From contig NZ_LYPF02000001.1 in assembly GCF_001661595.2 (NCBI RefSeq), forward strand, positions 186,001 through 250,000: a stretch of DNA of 64,000 nt, in the 5' to 3' direction. The notes under the pieces were generated by a model, which was not told the DNA's origin, did not search any database, and saw only the letters and a program-made list of their open reading frames with translations. Of this stretch, positions 61,386 through 64,000 are shown piece after piece; the first letter of the stretch is position 1; each line of letters opens with the position of its first letter. The DNA comes from Crocinitomix algicola. GTDB taxonomy: Bacteria > Bacteroidota > Bacteroidia > Flavobacteriales_D > Crocinitomicaceae. The translations under genes and the position numbers were made by a program.

Positions 61386-62459
61386 ATGCCGACACAAAAT
61401 TTAACGCAACCTTTTTCATGTACTTATAGTCCAAACGTACCTGAGTTACTCCAGAAGCTGGACTGTTCAATTGCTATTTCGACATATCAAGCGGGTAAAC
61501 TGGTGTTTATTTCACCGGTTGACGATGAAAAATTAGTTCAATTGCCTAGAACTTTTGAAAAACCCATGGGGATAGCTTATGATTCGATCAATCAAAAAAT
61601 AGGATTAGCCTGTAAAAGTACAGTTGAAATTTTTAGAAATTCGGATGAGTTAGCGAAGTATTATCCTAAAGCACCTAACCGATACGATGCACTTTTTGTA
61701 CCACGTTCAACTTTTTATTCAGGAGCGATAGACATTCACGACTTACGATTTGGAAAATCGGGCACAATATTTGGTGTCAACACCTTGTTTTCTTGTTTAG
61801 TAAAAATTGATGATGATTATAGTTTTACTCCTTATTGGACTCCTCCATTTATCGATGATATGGTATCAGAAGATCGATGTCATTTAAATGGAATGGCTAT
61901 GGAGAATGGCTTACCTAAATATGTTACGATGTTTAATCAAGGTAATAAAAAGCAAAGTTGGAGAACTCGGATTACCGAGACCGGTACTTTGATGGATATA
62001 ACAACAAATAAAGTCTTAAATGAAGATTTAGGTATGCCTCACTCCCCATTGATAGTTGGAGACAAGCTATTTTTATTGCAATCTGCTAAAGGAAATCTTG
62101 TTGAAGTTGATCGGAAAACAGGTGAAATCACAGAAATTGTAAATTTGAAAGGCTTTGTAAGAGGCATGGCCTATTATAAAGACTATTTGTTTATCGGTTT
62201 ATCTAAACTTCGAAAAAACTCGAGCACATTTGCTAAGCTACCAATTGCAGATTTAGCCAACCATTCAGGCATTGCAATTGTACATGTTCCAACAGGGGCA
62301 TTCTGCGGAGAAATAAAATACCACACATCTGTCGATGAAATTTTTGATATTGAAATATTCCCCGGTTTTAAACGCCCGAATATTTTGAATAAAAATAGAG
62401 AAGAAAGTCAATTAGGAATATCCATACCCCAAAAAACATTTTGGGCCGTAAAACAATAA
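61386..62459 (+). CDS. TIGR03032 family protein
   Basis: A 357-residue soluble protein matching the TIGR03032 family in its opening CTYSPNVPELLQKLDCSIAI and in CHLNGMAMENGLPKYVTMF, GFVRGMAYY and HVPTGAFCGEIKY. It has a likely beta-propeller fold. No signal peptide. The family has no established function and is often near extracellular-protein genes. The next gene starts 2 bp after its stop. Confidence 0.88.
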   Translation: MPTQNLTQPFSCTYSPNVPELLQKLDCSIAISTYQAGKLVFISPVDDEKLVQLPRTFEKPMGIAYDSINQKIGLACKSTVEIFRNSDELAKYYPKAPNRYDALFVPRSTFYSGAIDIHDLRFGKSGTIFGVNTLFSCLVKIDDDYSFTPYWTPPFIDDMVSEDRCHLNGMAMENGLPKYVTMFNQGNKKQSWRTRITETGTLMDITTNKVLNEDLGMPHSPLIVGDKLFLLQSAKGNLVEVDRKTGEITEIVNLKGFVRGMAYYKDYLFIGLSKLRKNSSTFAKLPIADLANHSGIAIVHVPTGAFCGEIKYHTSVDEIFDIEIFPGFKRPNILNKNREESQLGISIPQKTFWAVKQ

Positions 62460-62461
62460 AT

Positions 62462-63826
62462 ATGAAAAAGAATAACCAAATCGCCATGAATGATTTCAAA
62501 GCTGTTGCTAAAGAAATCAATCTTCACATTAGAACGGGAACGTGGAAGGAGCTTTCCAACACTGTAAAAGACAGACTTTCAAGTCGTCTTTCAAATTTAT
62601 ACTACCGTCTTAAGCACTACTTTTCAAAAGAAACCTTATTCAAAACACTAGGTGCTGCAATTTTCTTGATTTCTGGCAATTTAAATGCCCAAACTTTTGC
62701 TCCGCATATTGCCAATCCATTTGGTATCGAAGAGGTCTCGGCGTATTTTCATCAACCTGAATTTGTTGATTTAGATGGTGATGGTGATTTGGATATATTA
62801 ACTTCAACTGCAGAATCAGAATCCTTTTTATACCAGGAAAATATTGGAGATAATTTAAATCCTGAATATGCAGAAGGCGTTTTAAATCCATTCGGACTTT
62901 TACCTTCTTACTACACTTATACTCCTAGAGCGGTTGATATTGACGGAGATGGAGATCTCGATATATTTTCAACCGGAGATTATGGTGAGTATACTTTCTA
63001 TGAAAATATCGGTACAGCGACTGAACCAGAATTTGCAGCAGAAGAGTTGTCCCCATTTGGAATGAGCGATACGTATAGTTTTTTAGTTGGTATTGTTGAT
63101 ATGGATAATGATGGAGATTACGATATTGTATCTACAATGATAGAAATTGAAGGGTATGCTTATGATTTTGGTGTTAAGTATTATGAGAACACAGGATCAG
63201 CTACTGCACCAATTTTCGGGGAGATAGAAGGTGTTATGGATGCTTTTGGTTTAACCCCTACTCCTTCTGAATATATGTTGACTTTTGGAGATTTAGTTGA
63301 TTTTGATGGAGATGGTGATTTTGATTTAATGCGTGTTGATTTTTATGGTGACAAAATCTATTACCATGAAAACATTGGCACTGCTGAAGAAGCTGAATTT
63401 GAAGGTGGGGATGGTATAGAGGATCCTTTTGGTTTAGATGTTGATTTACCTGAATCGTATACTTCAGGTGTAACAATGGTAGACATTGACGATGATAGCG
63501 ATCTTGATGTGTTTTTTACGGACTACTATGGTGGAACTCACTTTTTTGAGAATAAATCAATAAATATTGGAATTGATGAAAGTCCTGAGTCACTGAATTT
63601 GACAATATTTCCGAATCCTGCAACTCACACAATACAAATCGATGGAGATATTAATAGTCAATCTATAGAACTAATCAATGTAATGGATTTAAATGGCCGT
63701 ACTATTCTAACATTTGACAATAAGTCGCCTTTAGTAAATGTATCAAGCTTAAATTCCGGAACCTATATTCTTGAAGTTCAAACAATAAACGGAAGAACTA
63801 TCACTGAAAAATTCAATAAGCAATAA
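62462..63826 (+). CDS. FG-GAP/VCBS repeat protein with T9SS type A sorting domain
   Basis: A 454-residue secreted protein. Unusually about 55 polar, basic residues precede the hydrophobic signal segment (ETLFKTLGAAIFLISGNLNA, about 55-75). The mature part has four or five repeats of the calcium-binding form DxDGDGDLD (VDLDGDGDLD, DIDGDGDLD, DMDNDGDYD, DFDGDGDFD, DIDDDSDLD) in a probable propeller, then a type A sorting domain (IFPNPATHTIQI, LNSGTYILEV). It lies 2 bp after TIGR03032 and is probably co-transcribed. Confidence 0.88.
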   Translation: MKKNNQIAMNDFKAVAKEINLHIRTGTWKELSNTVKDRLSSRLSNLYYRLKHYFSKETLFKTLGAAIFLISGNLNAQTFAPHIANPFGIEEVSAYFHQPEFVDLDGDGDLDILTSTAESESFLYQENIGDNLNPEYAEGVLNPFGLLPSYYTYTPRAVDIDGDGDLDIFSTGDYGEYTFYENIGTATEPEFAAEELSPFGMSDTYSFLVGIVDMDNDGDYDIVSTMIEIEGYAYDFGVKYYENTGSATAPIFGEIEGVMDAFGLTPTPSEYMLTFGDLVDFDGDGDFDLMRVDFYGDKIYYHENIGTAEEAEFEGGDGIEDPFGLDVDLPESYTSGVTMVDIDDDSDLDVFFTDYYGGTHFFENKSINIGIDESPESLNLTIFPNPATHTIQIDGDINSQSIELINVMDLNGRTILTFDNKSPLVNVSSLNSGTYILEVQTINGRTITEKFNKQ

Positions 63827-63835
63827 AACTAATTC

Positions 63836-63866
63836 ATTACGGAATTGGTTCAACCGATTCCGTAAT
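63836..63866. terminator. Bidirectional hairpin between convergent genes
   Basis: ATTACGGAATTGGTT (63836-63850) and AACCGATTCCGTAAT (63852-63866) form a 15-bp inverted repeat with one G-U pair. It sits between the FG-GAP gene stop and the convergent minus-strand gene, whose stop codon lies inside it. No U-tract follows. Confidence 0.55.
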
Positions 63867-64000
63867 GATTTCTGATAATAATTTTAAACTATCCTTCTCA
63901 AATAATAAAGGTAATTCAGCTAAGGGTTTGCCAATTGGAGCTTCATAATTTAAGTAGTCTTGAAATCTCATTTTACCAATCATGCGCGAATTAAAAGCTG
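63837..64000 (-). CDS. C-terminal end of an unidentified gene (truncated by window edge)
   Basis: About 54 codons on the minus strand run from the window edge to a TAA inside the 63836-63866 hairpin. The residues (SRMIGKMRFQDYLNYEAPIG, ending ITESVEPIP) read as a natural protein end, without a recognised family. Confidence 0.65.
   Translation of the reverse strand, partial: AFNSRMIGKMRFQDYLNYEAPIGKPLAELPLLFEKDSLKLLSEIITESVEPIP

Overview
The window reads as chromosomal DNA of an AT-rich Bacteroidota, most likely Flavobacteriales (Crocinitomicaceae-like; the family is inference). The evidence is type IX secretion (T9SS) cargo with type A and type B (gliding-motility-like) C-terminal sorting domains, a PorP/SprF protein next to an OmpA/PD40 protein, S46 dipeptidyl-peptidase, BatA and TIGR02757 genes, a FecI/FecR/TonB-receptor set, several promoters of the Bacteroidota form (TTG, about 20 bases, TAnnTTTG), and weak or absent Shine-Dalgarno sequences. 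I saw no tRNA, rRNA, CRISPR array, phage or transposase gene.

Layout. 1-9 kb: a truncated response regulator, a vanadium-haloperoxidase/PAP2 lipoprotein, a DoxX-like membrane protein, a large T9SS type B surface protein, an acyltransferase and a coiled-coil/HTH-like regulator with its own operator-like repeats. 9-15.7 kb: mnmA, a thioesterase, a DUF6155-like gene, an S46 peptidase, a T9SS protein, an FtsB/DivIC-like gene and miaE. 15.8-22 kb: a two-gene unit (STAND-type ATPase with helical repeats plus a membrane-anchored amidohydrolase) and a PIF1-like helicase. 23-28.4 kb: a minus-strand operon of a LolD-type ABC ATPase, TIGR02757, BatA, a dihydroorotase homologue without its metal ligands, and a methyltransferase. 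28.5-35.3 kb: an M50 protease, an Smr protein and a T9SS operon (type B cargo, PorP/SprF, OmpA). 35-43.6 kb: clpC, gyrA, a TPR protein, a GNAT acetyltransferase and a pseudouridine synthase.

43.8-52.4 kb is regulatory. A FecI/FecR/FecA-like operon is followed by a second ECF sigma factor whose neighbour is a membrane protein with three copies of an extracytoplasmic repeat. Two paralogous STAS-like genes flank that pair. 52.5-53.8 kb holds the most unusual structure: two unrelated small orphan genes, each between the same head repeat (71 bp) and tail repeat (41 bp). The tail of the first continues into a two-box palindrome that resembles an integron attC site, but no integrase is visible. 54-64 kb: a T9SS protein, lipoproteins, arfB, a DUF2330/RnfD-like pair, a TPR-adenylate cyclase, TIGR03032 and an FG-GAP T9SS protein.

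Starts were moved downstream of the longest reading frame where signal peptides, terminators or neighbouring genes argued for it. Functional calls rest on motif and architecture recognition by eye; no database search was possible.
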